5,309 nt of DNA from JAAYAY01 sp964429355 (GTDB lineage Bacteria; Planctomycetota; Planctomycetia; Pirellulales; Thermoguttaceae): positions 1 through 5,309 of the forward strand of contig CAYSCH010000525.1 in NCBI GenBank assembly GCA_964429355.1, in the 5' to 3' direction. A program made the translations under genes and the position numbers. A model generated the notes under the pieces. It ran no database searches and had not been told where the DNA came from. It worked only from the letters and a program-made list of their open reading frames with translations. Below are positions 4,293 to 5,309 of this stretch, piece after piece. Positions within the stretch are counted from its first letter, which is position 1. Each line of letters opens with the position of its first letter.

Positions 4293-5105
4293 TTAGCGGA
4301 GGTCCGAGCGAATGGACGATACCTCCTTTCGGGGAAACCAAGGCACGAAAGGGCTGGTTGTGCGTTGATAGTGGCGATAGTCTTCACCGCGGCTTGCCAG
4401 GGCCTGGGCTTCCGTCGGTGGGATTCCGGTCACACAGAGCACGAAATACAGCAGTAACCAAGGAACCAGCAGGGCGATCCACCAATAGTCCGCCCCGGAA
4501 GCGAGTGGAAGGTAAGCCCACCAATGGATGCATTCGAAGAAGTAGTTCGGGTGCCTCGAGTAACGCCACCATCCGCTTCGGCACGTCTTGCCCCGGTTCT
4601 GCGGATTGGCTCGGAAACGCTCAAGCTGCTTGTCGGCAGCAATCAGCCCCGTCATTCCGATCAGCCAAAGGCCGACGCTTGCCGAGGCGTCGAAGGCACT
4701 CAGAGGGTTCCTGTTCCAGGTAACCACCAGGACCGGTAGGGCAAACACCAAGGCGACTACGGCCTGGATCTGAAAGAAGCGAAAGAGCCGCCGGTCTGCC
4801 TGTGCACCCCAATTGGCGCGCATTCTTGCGTATCGCCCTTCCTCGGGATGGCCCACAACCCGTCGATACAAATAGGTCGTCAGCCGCAAGGACCAGAGCC
4901 CAATCAGCGCACCGGCCAGCCAACGCCGCCCCAGGTCTCCCCCGGCCATGAGCGCAAAACTGACTCCCAGCACGCCTATCGCGCCCGACCAGGCCACGTC
5001 GACAATGGCTGCATTCTTCGTTCTGCGCTGAACGAGCCAGAGACAGCTCATCAGCCCAACGGCGAACAGCAGGCCAATCACGATCTGAAAAACGGGATGA
5101 ATCAT
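4293..5105 (-). CDS. DUF1295 / steroid 5-alpha-reductase-like integral membrane protein
   Basis: This 270-residue, strongly hydrophobic protein shows the DUF1295 pattern throughout: DVAWS at 36-40 after the first helix, HPEEGRYARMR at 86-96, and the conserved C-terminal core (about 158-199) with DKQLERFR, GWWRYSRHPNYFFE and HWWAYL. GIPPTEAQALASRGEDYRHY at 217-236 and a final PFVPWFP follow. I count about seven membrane helices. The C-terminal core resembles the NADPH-binding part of steroid 5-alpha-reductases and isoprenylcysteine methyltransferases, so a reductase acting on a lipid is plausible but unproven. The length is normal. Its ATG is 7 bp after the stop of a cyclopropane-fatty-acid-synthase-like gene, without a strong ribosome binding site of its own, indicating one operon and translational coupling. 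The pairing points to modification of membrane fatty acids. Confidence 0.92.
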   Translation of the reverse strand: MIHPVFQIVIGLLFAVGLMSCLWLVQRRTKNAAIVDVAWSGAIGVLGVSFALMAGGDLGRRWLAGALIGLWSLRLTTYLYRRVVGHPEEGRYARMRANWGAQADRRLFRFFQIQAVVALVFALPVLVVTWNRNPLSAFDASASVGLWLIGMTGLIAADKQLERFRANPQNRGKTCRSGWWRYSRHPNYFFECIHWWAYLPLASGADYWWIALLVPWLLLYFVLCVTGIPPTEAQALASRGEDYRHYQRTTSPFVPWFPRKEVSSIRSDLR

Positions 5106-5112
5106 GGTTCGC

Positions 5113-5309
5113 TCATGGGAAGATGGACAGGGTCGGCTCCATGCGGCAGTCGGGCTTGCTCAACACGATTTGCGACAGGCCGATCTGCCGCTCGGCGAAA
5201 CCGGCCTCCGAATAGCTGAAGTAGTACTCCCAACTCCGCAAGAACCATTCGTCAGCACCGAGCGAACGGATCCGTTCCCTTCGATCATCAAACCGACGAC
5301 GCCAATGGC
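5113..5309 (-). CDS. Cyclopropane-fatty-acyl-phospholipid synthase-like methyltransferase, C-terminal part
   Basis: The frame runs off the right edge of the window, leaving the last 64 residues. They read HWRRRFDDRRERIRSLG, then FLRSWEYYFSYSEAGF, then a tail that includes IGLSQIVLSKP. W-x3-F near the start, W-x-Y-Y-x2-Y-x-E-A-G-F and I-x2-x-Q-x-V are the conserved end of the Cfa/mycolic-acid-synthase family. Members transfer a methyl or methylene group from S-adenosylmethionine to unsaturated acyl chains of phospholipids at the inner membrane. The SAM-binding domain lies outside the window, so catalytic residues cannot be checked and the product (cyclopropane or methyl-branched chain) is open. 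It is the first visible gene of an operon with the DUF1295 gene 7 bp downstream. Confidence 0.85.
   Translation of the reverse strand, partial: HWRRRFDDRRERIRSLGADEWFLRSWEYYFSYSEAGFAERQIGLSQIVLSKPDCRMEPTLSIFP

Noticed and set aside
3856..4296. 146-codon + strand frame
   Set aside because: It lacks a ribosome binding site, its Arg-rich end is a frame-shifted reading of the microprotein gene, and it would need to cross that gene's promoter.
4145..4723. 192-codon + strand frame
   Set aside because: It runs antisense through the DUF1295 gene and reads the microprotein region in another frame.

Overview
The window looks like chromosomal DNA from a planctomycete, probably of the Pirellula/Blastopirellula type. 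This is inferred from four things: GC-rich sequence, genes separated by gaps full of short palindromic repeats, a lipoprotein and a secreted SGNH hydrolase typical of that phylum's periplasm-rich proteomes, and repeat sequences that resemble ones I associate with planctomycete genomes. No rRNA, tRNA or marker gene is present, so the assignment is tentative.

Layout. Positions 1-431 hold no convincing gene, only two identical 36-bp palindromic repeats. A sigma70-type promoter (432-461) and a 220-nt leader lead to a two-gene operon on the + strand: an ECF-type sigma factor (684-1208, TTG start) and an overlapping four-helix membrane protein (1198-1821) that is a candidate anti-sigma factor. The leader is interrupted by a 100-bp MITE-like inverted-repeat element (565-664) flanked by TTA duplications. 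Its right end touches the ribosome binding site of the sigma gene.

Convergent to this operon, on the - strand, are a secreted SGNH/GDSL hydrolase (3680 to 3006) and a lipoprotein of unknown family (2774 to 1860). They are separated by three copies of a GC-rich palindromic repeat at about 60-bp spacing (copies A, B, C). A fourth copy (D) lies upstream of the hydrolase, and an inverted fragment (E) sits in its leader. Copies C and D share about 67 bp and bracket the hydrolase gene as direct repeats.

After about 230 bp of non-coding DNA comes a clear promoter (TTGCCC, 17 bp, TACAAT) and ribosome binding site driving a 38-codon gene (4167-4283, +). Its product has four cysteines followed by a lysine/arginine tail and was too short for routine ORF calling. 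It is the most unusual item in the window. It converges with a - strand lipid-modification operon: the 3' end of a cyclopropane-fatty-acyl-phospholipid synthase-like methyltransferase gene (5309 to 5113, partial) followed 7 bp later by a DUF1295/steroid 5-alpha-reductase-like membrane protein gene (5105 to 4293).

Functionally the window joins three ordinary cell-envelope themes: envelope-linked transcription control, secreted hydrolase and lipoprotein, and membrane fatty-acid modification. They are separated by a dense repeat landscape and one undescribed microprotein gene. No phage, CRISPR, toxin-antitoxin or defence module is visible.
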